Source: Geosiphon pyriformis (lineage: Eukaryota > Glomeromycota > Glomeromycetes > Archaeosporales > Geosiphonaceae). From it: DNA of 64,000 nt. How positions within the stretch are numbered: position 1 is the stretch's first letter; each line of letters opens with the position of its first letter. The stretch covers positions 580,884 to 644,883 of the forward strand of contig JAAOMT010000283.1 in the NCBI GenBank assembly GCA_016748015.1, in the 5' to 3' direction. The notes beneath the pieces are model-generated. The model searched no databases. It saw only the letters and a list, made by a program, of their open reading frames with translations, and had not been told where the DNA came from. A program made the translations under genes and the position numbers. Shown here piece after piece: positions 1-10,470 of the stretch.

Positions 1-91
1 AACACAGTATTGAACCACTATAGTAACTTAGAATTTAATGAAGAAATTAACTTCAATTTCAATGGAGCTCAATCTTGAAAGGAGGGGATAA
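1..91 (+). pseudogene. Element E, 3' end of internal region with polypurine tract
   Basis: This is the last stretch of a plus-strand LTR retrotransposon whose body lies left of the window. A purine-rich run at 77-90 (gaaaggaggggata) abuts the LTR that starts at 92, as expected of the plus-strand primer. Upstream, one frame reads a peptide containing LNHYSNLEF. It resembles the end of the extra ORF (ORF3) of element C (LDHYLNI), and both continue through the polypurine tract into the LTR. Orientation is therefore plus, opposite to elements A-D. Confidence 0.7.
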
Positions 92-893
92 TGTTATGGT
101 TTAAGAATTTAGCAAAAAGAATCATAAAAATAATACAAACTATTCAATCATAATATAGCACAGTAATAATCTTAGAAAGGTAATGATTAACATAGTAGCA
201 AACACCAGATTGAAATATCAAAAAGAAAGTATTTTCTCGTAGAACTACAAATATGTATATATACAGTAGTTTTAATATTGGGAAATAATCAATCAAGTAA
301 TAAAAATCATAACTTATCAAGCAACAGATCCAATTTTATCCAACAAACTCTACTTTAAATCATACTTTTAAATTAAATATTCCAAGAAACCTTTAAAAAT
401 CAAAAAGAAATGAAAAAGAATATTTAAAACAGAACTATCACAACCCAAAGTATTAAGAAACTTACTTGTATTATTTATTGAATGAAACTATCATTCATCA
501 ACTGAATCCCTTGGAAGAATAATTCTTGATCAAGATTATTTACGTTGTTACTAATTAATAAAAGCTTTATTGTGAGAATTAGAAAAGTGCTAAAGACCAT
601 TAATATTCTGTGTTTCTAGATTAGAGAAACACATCAGGCAATTACAAGGATAGCCTCAGAGAAGACCCCAGACAATGGGTAGATTTCAGTTCAGTCTCTG
701 AGAAAGAGTACATAAATACACACAACAATCAAGAATTAAAGAATAACTTACATCGCAACAGTAAAAAAAAAGAAAGCCTTCAGTGTAACAGTGACATTAT
801 CACACAAATAGAATTGAGAAACTCACGAAAGACTGATTGCTATTAAAGTGGGATATCAGCAATTAAATATAACAAGAAAACCATCTCGTAACA
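92..893 (+). mobile_element. 3' LTR of element E (Ty3/gypsy type), inserted in gag of element A
   Basis: The LTR is 802 bp. It begins TGTTATGG and ends CGTAACA, with short terminal inverted repeats. Its limits are confirmed by a second copy in the opposite orientation at 23,517-24,412, which is clearly very similar. A polypurine tract precedes it. At 893/894 it cuts the gag frame of element A: the gag reads up to Leu-Ala-Gly at 894 and then runs into LTR sequence. The target-site duplication should begin with ccgg (894 onward); the left copy is outside the window. Confidence 0.85.
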
Positions 894-2357
894 CCGGCTA
901 AGAATCTCTCAATTTTCTGAGTTAGTTTCTCACTCAATTGGGTTATCTTTGCGTCAATGTTAGAGATTCCATTAATGGCTAAATTAACGGCTTGGATATA
1001 ATTTGCTTCTTGTTCTGCAGATTCAAAATCGTGAGCAAGAGTAACAGCATCTTGTAAATTGGTCAGATGGCGGGATCTTATAGATCTTAGAATACTACTC
1101 CACAATTCTTTAATAAATTGATTAAAAACTTGTGCAATGATGTAGTAGTCCCTTTCGATAGCTAATATTTGACACAGGATTTGATTGAATCGTCCAAAAT
1201 AAGTAGTTACTGCTTCATGATCTTTTTGTTTAATTATGCTGAATTGATTCTGCAATCGGATTAACGTATTGGGGTCACAGAAGTATTGCAGAAATGTGAG
1301 TCTAAACTCGGTGAAGGAGGTAGACTTCTCTGCCAGGCTCTGGTACCACAAATTAGTGGTTCTGGTCAGAAAGAACAGCAGTGCCTGAATTGTGTGGTCA
1401 TCATTTTAACCATTAGTGGTAATTGCTTTCTCAGTGTCCACAATCCAAGAATATGCATTATTTTTTTCACCAGAGAATTTTTTCAATTTAGCAATATCCC
1501 AGTAAGCCATGATCCGGTTAATGGGTGGGGTGTTACTAGTTATGTTTAAAGGGATTGGTGTCTGTGTATTCGAGTGTTCTTTGAGTGCTAATGCTGGTTG
1601 CTTTTCTTTGTCGCTTGAACCAATAGGTTGTAAGATAGCTGTTTCTTCCATCAGGAAAGATGCTAATTCTGCTTGGTTTTGTGTTGGTGGCTGTTCCCAA
1701 GTTGACGGGTTTCCTTCTGTTTAACTGGCTGCTGGGGTAAGATTTCCAAACAGCAATCCGTATTCTCCTAGTAATTTGGTCCAACTGTGTTAATTCCAAG
1801 AGTGTGGATTTTCAGGAGTTCGTGGTATTTCCAACTGGGTTTCCAGGGGTGGGTTGAATACAATTTTACTTTGGAGTGTCTGATAGTATAATGGAGTTAT
1901 TGGAGAGAGAACCCTTGGTTTCTTGTTGACTATGAACTTGGCTTGGGCAGTTACAAGGTTGTTGGATTCATTTTCGTATTCCTCAGGGTTGAATTCCACT
2001 GGTTGTTGTACTTGAGGGAATTGTTGTGCCATGTAATATTTAATGTCTGTATTGATTATGCACAGAGTTTCAGCAATTGCTCGGATAGTTGTGGCTGTTG
2101 AGTACTCTAGTAAGCTTTGATGGATTTGTTCTTTAAGTCTTCCTATATCAGTTGCATAGCCTAACAAGCAGTCAATTTTTGCATTGATATAGTTACAAAA
2201 ATCACTTTCTGCATAAGTGGTTTCTGCTGGTATTCCTAGGTCTTTCCGAAAGTATTGAAATAGTGCTTTTCTATATGAGGAGTGATCCTTTCCTATTGTT
2301 CTAATAGTCACTACTTTTATGTATTTTTGGAGGTGCTCTGTCTCTGGGGATTTATAA
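894..2357 (-). pseudogene. Element A gag (truncated and interrupted)
   Basis: This is the minus-strand gag of a Ty3/gypsy element, directly inside the LTR at 2,377-3,474. The N-terminal part is open from 2,311 down to about 1,790. The capsid-like part is read in pieces at 1,651-1,406 and 1,351-894, with frame changes near 1,790 and a TAA at the Trp of the conserved Asn-Gly-Trp stretch (about 1,411). Sequence such as FLQYFCDPNTLIRLQNQF is typical of retrotransposon gag capsid. The frame ends at 894, where the E element is inserted; the zinc knuckle and pol are displaced beyond the left edge. It cannot make a full product. Confidence 0.8.
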
Positions 2358-2374
2358 CCTCACAGGGAGCATCA
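2358..2374 (-). promoter_or_regulatory. Primer binding site of element A
   Basis: On the minus strand, two to three bases after the LTR, the sequence is TGATGCTCCCTGTGAGG. The plus-strand text therefore looks like a tRNA 3' end finishing in ...gggagcatca (CCA with one C-to-T change). Element D has the same site with an intact CCA (13,368-13,384). I did not identify the tRNA. Confidence 0.6.
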
Positions 2375-2766
2375 AATGTTATGGGTAAACTTGGTGGGTA
2401 TGAGAAATGGTAATGTTTGGTGCTCTCAATTATTGATGACGCGTCTTCTGTGTAATTTTGTTGGTTTAGTCTTGATTATCAGTTTTTGAAGGTCTATTCT
2501 TGGATGTGAATTTACCTGTCAAGTTCTTTGGTTATAAGGCACAGAGTTTGTCTTTCATCAATTGCAACGTTTTTTGTAAATATAAGCTCTTTTCTCCAAG
2601 CTAATGAGTGCAATTGTTAGGGTTTGGCATTGTCTTTTCACTCTTCTGGTAAGCTAACAAGATAAAGTTAATATCTAAAACTTAGGGGGAGCTTCCCTCT
2701 TTTACCAGACTATTACAAAGTCTATTCCCAGACAGTCAATTTTACTATGTTTCCACTCCACAAAAA

Positions 2767-2774
2767 TAAGACAG

Positions 2775-2807
<33 letters not shown>

Positions 2808-2822
2808 AAAAAAAAAGAAAAG
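2767..2822 (+). repeat. A-rich simple repeat in the A LTR
   Basis: This is a run of more than 30 A followed by AAAAAG and AAAAG units, inside the LTR of element A. It is probably replication slippage rather than a retroposed poly(A) tail, because no LINE or gene copy ends here. Confidence 0.9.
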
Positions 2823-3239
2823 AAAAGAGAGAAAAGATAAATTAGTATTGTCAATCGCTGTGATCAAGAGCAATTGGTCCAAATCGTTAATAGATTCAAG
2901 GCAATTATGCTAAGAGCATCTGTCTTAGAACAAAGGTACAAGACAAGAGTTAATTCACGTAAATTCCACAAAGTTTAAGAACATAAATTTGTGATTCTGA
3001 TTTCTTTAATAATTGGTTTATTTCAGGAGATGAAAGAGGGAAGATAATAAAAGATGAAAGAGTATAGATATTTTAATTCTTGTCTAGAGATTTGTATCTA
3101 TCTGTCTGTCTTTTCTCACTTCTACAACTACTTGTTTTTATACATTCTTTTGGTTTTACAGGATTGCTTTCAATTGTCTCGCTATTGCTAACTATTGCTT
3201 TGTTGTTTCTGTTATTACTTCATTTTTCTACGTTATCGC

Positions 3240-3420
3240 TAGTTATCCTATGTTATAATATGTTATCTAATGTTATTATATGTTATTCTGTGTTATCCTG
3301 CATTATAACACATTATCCTATGTTATTGCACACTATTCTGTGTTATCCTGCATTATAACATGTTATCCTATGTTATAATGCATTATCTAACATTATTGCA
3401 TGTTATTCTGTGTTATGTCA
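3240..3420 (+). repeat. Degenerate tandem repeat in the A LTR (tgttat core)
   Basis: Short units such as tgttatcctatgttataatg, cattatctaacattattgc and tgttattctgtgttatcctg recur about every 18-20 bases. Units alternate between direct and partly inverted forms (tgttata/cattata). They sit near the outer end of the LTR, at the position where the LTRs of elements B and C carry a different subrepeat. Confidence 0.75.
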
Positions 3421-3474
3421 CATTTTGGTCACGTTTCTTCATAACTTTGGATTGGTTTTTCTATTCAGGTAACA

Positions 3475-4480
3475 TTGCTCATTTCCATTGTCATCTAATT
3501 GTGATAAAATGGCACCAAAGACAGTGTAAGAAGTGTCTGTAGCTAGTCAAAATCGGTTACTGAAGTCTGAGTAGGCGAAAATTGGAGCTGTTGTCAGCTT
3601 TTTCTTGAAAATTTCAAAAGCTTTTTGGTGTTCTTCTGTCCATTTGTATTCAACATTTTTAGTAGTAAGCTGGTTGAGAGGTTTTGTGATTTCTGAGAAT
3701 CCTTTAATAAATTTTTGGTAATAGGATGCTAATCCAATAAATCCTCTTAATTCTGTGATATTTTGTGGAGTTTTGAAGTTTTTAACAGTGCTGATTTTTC
3801 CAGAGTCTGGTTTAATTCCATCTTTGCTAACAATGTGACCAAGAAAGGCCAAACTCGTTTTTCTAAAGTAGCATTTTTTGATGTTCAGTTTCAATCCTGC
3901 TTTCTGTAATCATTGAAAAACTTCGCGTAGGTGTTTTAAGTGTAATTCAAAAGATGGTGAATAAACATCAGTATCATTGAGATAGACAACTATTGATTTC
4001 CAAAGAAGGCCTTTGTAAACAACATTCATGAGTCTTTGGAATGTTGCTGGTGCATTGCATAATCCAAAAGGCATTATATTGAACTTGTAATTTCTTTCTT
4101 GAGTGGTAAATGCTGTTTTGGAGTGATCTTTGGGATCCATGACAACTTGCCAGTATCCACTCTCTAAATCTAATGTTGAAAAGTATTTGGACTTCCTAAG
4201 AGCATCTAGCATGTCATCAATTCAGGAAAGAGAGTAGGCATCTCCAATGATAACACTGTTGAGTTGTCAATAATCAACACAAAATTGTATCTTTCCATTT
4301 TTTTTTTAACTAAGACCACAGGTGAAGCCCATGAACTCATTGATGGTTGAATAAGCCTATTGTTGAGCATCTGTTGTACTTCTTCGCAGATAAATTGGTG
4401 ACTTTCTGGAGCAACTCGGTAAGCTTGCTGTTGCCTTGGTTTGGCATCTCCTGTATAGATTTGGTGTTGAACCAAATTGG
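3475..4480 (-). pseudogene. Element B reverse transcriptase and RNase H (5' part)
   Basis: Minus-strand Ty3/gypsy RT. Visible blocks in order are QAYRVAPESHQF, ASPVVLVKKK, FSTLDLESGYWQVVMDP, MPFGLCNAPATFQRLM and VVYLNDTDVYS (normally YLDD; the first catalytic Asp is Asn here). The connection domain follows (LGHIVSKDGIKPD, GLASYYQKFIKGFSEITKPL), then the start of RNase H (ATDTSYTVFGAILSQLDD). Breaks are a frameshift at the T-run near 4,300, TGA for Arg at 4,217-4,219 (SLS-stop-IDDML; element C has Arg here) and stops at about 3,909 and 3,546. The frame is cut at 3,474 by the LTR of element A, so the rest of RNase H and the integrase lie left of the window. Confidence 0.9.
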
Positions 4481-4784
4481 TTCTTCCTAAGTCATTGTTG
4501 TTTTTGGCAAAGATATTGGCAAATTCTGCAATTAACTCTTTGAGCTGGCTCTATTTTTGTGGTTCAAGTTGTTCCATGTTGATTCGAGATAGTTTTTCTA
4601 TGACAACATGGTAGTTTTCAGAGCTGAAGTTTGAGTTGATTTTTGGTAGTGAATGTCCAATAATTTCAGAGAAATCGGGGACTGTTTGGAGTAATTCTTG
4701 TTGAAAGATATTACTGTGAATAACTCCAATTTCTAAGTTATTTAATAAAACTATGGAATAATTGTTGGGATTGTAAAAAGTAAC
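4481..4784 (-). pseudogene. Element B linker between dUTPase and RT
   Basis: In broken frames this encodes the stretch that precedes RT in both B and C: an acidic/hydrophobic region ending in an LxxLIAEFAxIFAK-like helix just before the RT entry sequence. No recognised domain. It is collinear with 21,350-21,757 of element C. Confidence 0.6.
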
Positions 4785-5549
4785 TCAGACTTTTTTTGTT
4801 CCTTCTGGAATATAAATGTTTGGAATTGAGATATTATGTTCCAAGCAGACTTGTTTATTGGACTCAAAAATTTGTTGTATGGTTGTTGGCTTTTCACAAG
4901 TGTAAATTTCAGGGTGTTCTTCAAAAGGTAAAATAGTAATTGGTTGTGGAAGTTGTAGAATCTGGTAAAATTCACTTTGTTCATTAAGAGCTATGTTTAC
5001 TAGAACTGTAAATTGTCCAGTTAAACCAAAACCATTGGTTCCTCTTCCACTTTTTCCTAATTGTTCTCTTTGACTGACTAATTGTAAACCCAAAATGTTG
5101 ATTAAGAGTAAATAAATAGCTTGAGCAATTTTTTCAGTATGTTCAATCTGAAAAAGTTTATTGGTTTCATTTTGTAACATGATTGTAATGTCTCTTGTAT
5201 ATCTAGCATCTATGATTCCTCCTCTAACATTGATTCCTTTGCTTGCCAATGATGATTGTGAAGCAATTTGGACCATTGCTCCTGGTGGGATTTTGAGGGC
5301 AATTTTGAGGTTGATTTTGGTAAGGGAATTTGGTTGAAGAACCAAAGTGTCTTTTCCTAGATATTGTAGATCGTATTCAGCATCAATTTCATGTGCTTTT
5401 TCCAGTTTTATTTCTTGTCCATTGTTGTTGAAGTATTTGAGTTGTAAAGCAGGCTGATTTTTGATAAGATAGATGGGTGTTGTTTCAATTTTTTCTGTTG
5501 CTTCAGGTTCTTCGAATTCAATTTCGTATTCATCACTTTTACTGGGCAA
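4785..5549 (-). pseudogene. Element B dUTPase domain (open 254-residue frame)
   Basis: dUTPases hydrolyse dUTP to dUMP and diphosphate, keeping uracil out of newly made DNA. All five trimeric-dUTPase motifs are recognisable: motif 1 DAEYDL (usually DAGYDL), motif 2 PGAMVQIASQSSLASKG (Arg of RSS changed to Gln), motif 3 GGIIDARYTRDI (Gly of AGYTG changed), motif 4 EKIAQAIYL and motif 5 RGTNGFGLTG. The frame is open, but several key residues are altered (Arg to Gln, Gly to Arg twice), so activity is doubtful. It lies between the cysteine-rich domain and RT, so it belongs to the element's polyprotein rather than to a host gene. Element C has the homologous domain with motifs 2 and 4 better preserved. 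Confidence 0.9.
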
Positions 5550-6190
5550 TGGAATGCTAAGAGCATAGCATTCAGGACACTATTGTTTGTCGCATAGCAT
5601 TATACACTCCTCACATAATTTAATGTTCATTTGCTCTAATTGTTGAATTTGAGCTTCTTGGGTCAGGTAGGTGTGACTTGTGATTTGGTGGTATACTTCT
5701 ACTTCATCTTCATAATCAAATCTAGCTAACTTCATAGTGTATTCAATGTATTCTGCTTCTTTCATTTGACGAACATCTTCTTTGGTAGCTCTATTAACTA
5801 ATGCCATTGCTAGGTCGAAAATCATCTCAGCATTATGGGGATAGTGATAAAGTTTGTTGAGAGCATTGTTGTATGCTGCATTAAAAGGTGTTCCTCTTTT
5901 GACTTTTTCTGAAATTGATAAAGCATATTGGCAGGTTTAATTGCAGACTCCTCTTCTCATTGCTACATCAATCCAATTGCATTCTTCTGGTAGCATATCT
6001 CTACAAGTCAAACAAGGAGTGTTGTTCTATTTTCCACTTCTTTTTATTAGATGATCCTATCATTCTCTGTGGCAAGCCTTGCAGTAATAACAAGTATGAT
6101 TTTCATATTCTTCTTCAAGTGAAATGCAGGCTCCCATTGAGGAGAGTTTCTTGTGGCAGTTCTTACATTTGAGTAGAATGTAAGGGTGTC
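5550..6190 (-). pseudogene. Element B cysteine-rich domain between protease and dUTPase
   Basis: About 210 residues with spaced Cys pairs: CKNC, CYYCKAC, CLTC, a Cys ahead of TCQYALS, LCEEC and CPEC just before the dUTPase. Between them is an acidic helical stretch (AEMIFDLAMALVNRATKED). The same order is kept in element C at 22,440-23,060, including CDQTCQYALS. The pairs suggest two or more zinc sites, but I do not recognise the family. The 5,580-5,825 part is open; stops at about 5,578, 5,936 and 6,057 break it elsewhere. Confidence 0.75.
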
Positions 6191-6960
6191 ATTTTTTTGG
6201 TTCTGGTTTAGAATATAAGATGTTCCATCCAGGGGTTTCTGGTTCTTCTGGATATGAGTTTGTTGCAAAATACATTTGCTCAGTTTCTTCAGCCCAGTTA
6301 GATGTTGATTCAAGTGCCATAAATGTTTTGATTACAGGCTTTTCTTTCTCTTCTTTAAATTCGAAGACAGGGGCTTTTTCTGATCATTTGTTGAATGTAC
6401 CACAAGTAGCGGGTACTCAGGCATGTTGTCTTTGATAGAAGAGTTGTAATTCTTGGGTTTCTCAGTCTAATTTTGCATTGGTTTTTTGGAGCCAATCATT
6501 TCCGACAAGGGCTTGATACTGGAGCACATCTATTACAAGAACTTTGACTGGAATGGTGATTCCATCAAGAGTGAACAGAAAATTGTCAATTTCTCCTACT
6601 GGAGTCTTTTTCATGCCATCGGCAGTAATGATTACTGTTTGAGCTGATCAGTCAACATTTCTCTTTAACTGTTGCATTAACTGGTAGGTGATGATGCTTC
6701 TGGCAGATCTACTGTCTAGGATCAAGTAAATTGCCTTTCCTTTAACTTCTGTTTTAGTATACATAGCAGTAATTGCTTTTTGTTCATTGGCAGCTGCATT
6801 GCTAAGCAGAAATGGTGACTCATTTGCTTCAAACTCAAAAGGGAATATATCTGAAAGATTGGCATTTTCAGCAATTTTGGCTGGTGAGATTGTGGTAGAA
6901 GTATAGGAAGAGTTTTGTTGTTGTGCTGCAGCTTTACCTTCCGAAAGTGCAGTATGGTAA
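6191..6960 (-). pseudogene. Element B aspartic protease region
   Basis: The minus strand reads LILDSRSARSII near 6,690-6,720, corresponding to the retropepsin motif (D-S/T-G-S/A with Gly changed to Arg; element C keeps DSGSAKSII). About 70 residues downstream is LVGNDWL (6,480-6,520), typical of this family. Stops occur at former Arg/Trp/Gln positions. It follows the gag zinc knuckle and precedes the cysteine-rich domain. Confidence 0.8.
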
Positions 6961-8826
6961 AAATCCTGTTCTTCAGGTATTGTAAGATAGCTAGGTTGAG
7001 TATGATAATGGGTAGGTCTTGGCTGAGCTGGATTTTGGGGAACTAATTAGTTATTTGGGTTGATTCTGTTGTTGTTTGTTGTGAATCAGTTTTGTGGTGC
7101 AAATTGGTTTTGTTGAACCAATCTTCGAACAAATACTTGGTAATGTTGAATGGATTGTCGATACTGTTGTTGCATTGGCTGTAAAGCAGGTTGATAATAG
7201 TCAGTTTGATATTGTGGTCTTGGTGGATAATAAGCTAGTGGTAGTGGTGGTTGGTAATAAGATTGCTGTGGTGAAAGGTAACATTGATTACTCCTGTTTT
7301 GTTAGTCTTGTTGTAGCTTTCTGCAATTTTTTTTCCAGTGGCCAGGGATTCCACAGTAATAGCAATTCTGAGGCTGGTTATTAGAAGATAATACAAAGTT
7401 GTTTTGATTCTGTCTTTGGGGTGGTTGATATTTTTGGGGTTGCTGTTGTTGTTGGTTGGTGAAATAGTATTTGACTTTCTTTGTGAGTTGGTCAATTTTT
7501 TCTTCAGCTGCTGAGCTGGCCTCCAATGGCTAAGTCCACAAGTTTTGTATGATTGGCTTCTTCCATGGCCATTTCATATCTCTTTGCATGCTGAATAGTA
7601 GAGTTTAAATCTTCTGGAGCATGTGGACAAACCTTTTTAATCAGTTTATCCTTTAAACCAGCGATAAATTGATCCAAGATTTAAGCATTGGAATAATAAT
7701 TATTAGTTTCAAGTTGGCAAATTCGTCTGAGAAGTTTGTTGAACTTCTCAATATAAGTCATGACAGATTTGGAGGGTTTTTGTTTGATATTGCGAAAACA
7801 ATTTTGAAGTGTAATTGAGGTGTTGTTATTGGTGAATTGTTCTAAGAAAGCAGTTTTAAAAGCTGTCCAGTCATTAAAAGGGGTGGTCAAGTTTTTGAAC
7901 CATTCGCCTGCTGTTCCTTTGAGAAAGTAGGGAATTGTTCTTAACATTCTGGCAGCATTTCATCCATTTGCATCTCCAGTTTTAGTAACTTGGTCAAGCC
8001 ATTCTTGGGGACTGGTCTTAATGTTTTCTCTATTAAATTCAGGGATTTTTGCAATGTATGCTGTCATTTCGTCTTCTTTGTTTTCACTGTCTATTGATTT
8101 TTCTTTAGATATTTCAGAGTCATTTTCTTCGTTCACTGCTGTCTCAGAGTGTTCACTTCAATTTTCAGCTAGAAAATCAAAGAGATTGGAACTAGATTGA
8201 AGGGGTTCTTGTTGTCTGGTAGGACTTCTGGGTGATGTAAAATCTTCTAGTCTTGCAAATCAATTTAAGGGTAAATTAGGTGTTTGTGCTTGTACAAGTA
8301 AAGCTGAAAAAAGTGTGATAGTAAGTGGAAGTTTTGAACTGGTTTCTTGTTCAGGTGTTTGTAAGTGTTTGGCAGTTGTTTTTGGTAGTATTGGAGTATT
8401 TGGGGTGGTTTTTGAGTATTGCTTCAATTTTTGTTTGCCTTTGTTGCTTGTTTCTGTCTTTGATTTAAAATCAATAGAGTATTGAGACTGCACTGGATAT
8501 GTTTCTTCACAGTACTTGATAATGTTAAAATTAAGTTCTTAAAAGTAAGTGGCAAGTGTTTCACTGTTAAGGTCTTTAGTTCTCAACTGTGAATAGTGTA
8601 CTAAATTATTGTAAAGGTTGCTTTTAACTTCTGAGATATTGTAATTTTCAAAAAGATAATTATTGATGCAGTTTTCAATATATTGGTATACTGATTTCTT
8701 GACAACTTCAATTCCGTCTGGAATGTTGAATCTTTGCTTGCAGTGGATATAAATTGACTGGTAATACTCTAGAGTTGTTGGGTCTGGTGTGGTTGCCACT
8801 TTGAAGTTGTTTTTGCTGTGTTGTTT
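6961..8826 (-). pseudogene. Element B gag with CCHC zinc knuckle
   Basis: Read on the minus strand from just after the primer site. The matrix-like N-terminus (8,826-8,539; YCQ/YQSIYIHCKQRFNIPDG) is followed by an acidic linker (8,493-8,000), a capsid-like region (7,947-7,681; MLRTIPYFLKGTAGEWFKNL, TYIEKFNKLLRRI) and a zinc knuckle CYYCGIPGHWKKNC near 7,330-7,370, preceded by a poly-Gln run. Breaks: TAA for Gln at 8,539-8,541 (LATYF-stop-ELNF; C has Gln), TGA for Trp near 7,960 and TAA for Gln at about 7,681. A glutamine-rich tail leads to the protease. Confidence 0.85.
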
Positions 8827-8842
8827 CCATGAGAGAGCACCA
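8827..8842 (-). promoter_or_regulatory. Primer binding site of element B
   Basis: Two bases inside the LTR, the minus strand reads TGGTGCTCTCTCATGG; the plus strand therefore ends in ...agagcacca like a tRNA 3' end. Element C has the same site at 26,602-26,617 with one base different. The site is also read through by the upstream part of the gag frame. Confidence 0.65.
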
Positions 8843-8844
8843 AA

Positions 8845-9814
8845 TGTTATCAAAAGTTTTTGGTCTCTTCTTAGTTTTTGTATGTTTGTTGTAATGCTGT
8901 TAATTCATGACTATGGGAAGTGTTTGAATCTCCGATAACTGAATTTATTTTCAAATTATCTCCTATAATTTGAACTGCTGGGCTTATAAGTAGAATGACC
9001 AATTTCTTGCCAGTTACTTTATGTAATTACATTGTAGGAAATGTCAATTCTTTTTCAGGAATTGCTTGTCTGGAAGCTTACTAAAAATGTGTAGTTACTT
9101 TGCTGTGAAAGTCAACTTTTCTACAGAAATCTCGTCTGTAGGCTACCCTAATAATTGTAATAAGAAAAGAAAAAAAAAATAAAATAAATGTAAAAAAAAT
9201 AGGATTTTATCAAGGAAAACCTTTTCTATCCAGGCCTGGAGTCACTAACAGTTTACTGAAATTAGTAGCTAATCAATTTCAAAACGTTAATTGGGTTTTG
9301 GGGATTTTCCAAGTGCAATAATTAAAGAATTTGGTTTTTCAAATTATTTGATATTTATTTCTCTTTGTGTGTATAGGAATAGTTTTAAGTGATAAATCTA
9401 AAGTAAGATACATTTTCTCGAAGAGAGAAGCTCTTTTTTTATACAACTTGTTGTAACACTATTCTATAAACTTGAACTTAGCTATTTTCTTTAATTTTAC
9501 TGAACTAGAGATACATTTCGGCAAACTATAAGTTATTTCTGCAAACTATTAGATATTTCAGTGAACTATCAATTATTTTGGCAAATTTCTACAAATTTTG
9601 GTGAACTTTTTAAATGTTACATAGTTCAGGGTATTGCATGATTGATCATCGCAATTAGGTTACATTTGTGTTATGTACAAATTGGGTTATTAATTAAATG
9701 ATAATTTCGAATATTTTGCTAATGTAATAAGTGATAATTTGAAATGCTAATTAATGATAAGAATTATAAGGGTAATTTCATGCTAAGCAATATCTTTAAT
9801 TTTGTCTGGTAACA
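8845..9814 (-). mobile_element. 5' LTR of element B
   Basis: About 970 bp, with plus-strand ends TGTTATCAAAAG and GTCTGGTAACA. It aligns with both LTRs of element C over nearly the full length (shared blocks include the aatttgaactgctgggctta region near 8,965 and the ggaatgg/ttctaagtgataaatctaaa region near 9,390), so B and C are two copies of one family. It is followed by acat, the expected target duplication; the partner is outside the window. Subrepeats of the aatttcggcgaattt kind are weaker here (9,510-9,620) than in C. Confidence 0.85.
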
Positions 9815-9869
9815 ACATTCTGGTCACATTTCTTTATGACTTTAGATCGGTTTTTCTACTTAAATAATA
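9815..9869 (-). mobile_element. Remnant of an A-type LTR (outer 55 bp)
   Basis: This segment matches the outer end of the A LTR (3,420-3,474). The core tggtcacatttctttatgac matches tggtcacgtttcttcataac, and all core differences are transitions. The terminal caggtaaca has become aaataata. It separates element B from the RT of element D, so it is the surviving tip of an A-type element that entered D and was then entered by B. Confidence 0.65.
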
Positions 9870-10470
9870 GTGTTTATTCCAGGTTTTTAAGTAGACCATT
9901 ATGTTATTTAAGTAGACCAGAACAAAGTTTTCTTTTACTAATTCAAATACTTTGTTTATTAGACATTAAAAGATGGAAGGAGCATTGGTGAAACCAAAAG
10001 GCATGATTGTGAATTCATAGGTGTCATACTTAGTAATGAAGGCAGTTTTCTTTCTGCTTTTTGGATCCATTTCTATTTGTCAGAATTTAACAGTTAAGTT
10101 AATAGTTGAGAAAAAAACAGCACTATTGAATTTATCTAGCATTGCATCAATTTTGAAAAGGGGATACATGTCTCTTATAGTGATGGCATTTAATTAGTGG
10201 TAATTAATACAAAGTGTAGGATTCCACCTTTCTTGAATATTACTACAACTGAAAAAGCTTATTTACTCTTGGTTTTTTGTATAAATCCAAGATCTTTTAT
10301 CCAGTTTATCTCTTTCTTAATAAACTTATCATTGTGTCGATTAGAATGATAAGGCTTTAAATGGATGGAATGAGTTTCTTTTATGATAATAATGTGTTGT
10401 ATTACATGGGTTTGTCTAAAAGTATTATTTTCTTTTGAGATAACTGGGCTATTTCTAGCCAACAGATTTT
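9870..10470 (-). pseudogene. Element D reverse transcriptase (N-terminal part)
   Basis: Minus-strand RT of a third gypsy family. Visible blocks are [51 protein letters not shown] and VYLNNIMVYLKTWNKH (normally YLDDIxVYSKTWEEH; both catalytic Asp are Asn, a G-to-A signature). Stops interrupt it at about 10,260, 10,196 and 9,970. The frame ends at 9,870 where an LTR remnant is inserted; connection, RNase H and integrase are not in the window. Confidence 0.85.

Larger units (their letters stand above)
2377..3474 (-). mobile_element. 5' LTR of element A, inserted in element B
   Basis: About 1,098 bp, with ends TGTTATGGG and CAGGTAACA on the plus strand (TGTTACCTG...CCCATAACA on the minus strand). 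The inner side carries the primer binding site and gag of A. The outer end at 3,474/3,475 interrupts the RNase H frame of element B right after the codons for DDNGNE. It contains an A-rich tract (about 2,767-2,822) and a block of degenerate short repeats (3,240-3,420). The terminal 55 bp match, with transitions only in the core, the LTR remnant at 9,815-9,869. Confidence 0.75.

Noticed and set aside
3240-3420. CRISPR-like array (regularly repeated tgttat units)
   Set aside because: Units are degenerate, have no conserved repeat-spacer pattern and lie in an LTR of a eukaryotic retroelement. The 23-bp units at 24,228 are also direct tandem repeats without spacers.
3080-3542. Hydrophobic plus-strand open frames inside the A LTR
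   Set aside because: They translate the short LTR repeats; the position within an LTR and the low complexity argue against a gene.
4785-5549. dUTPase as a captured host gene or sign of an animal-type virus
   Set aside because: It is collinear with protease and RT in two separate copies bounded by LTRs with the same structure, so it belongs to the retrotransposon family.
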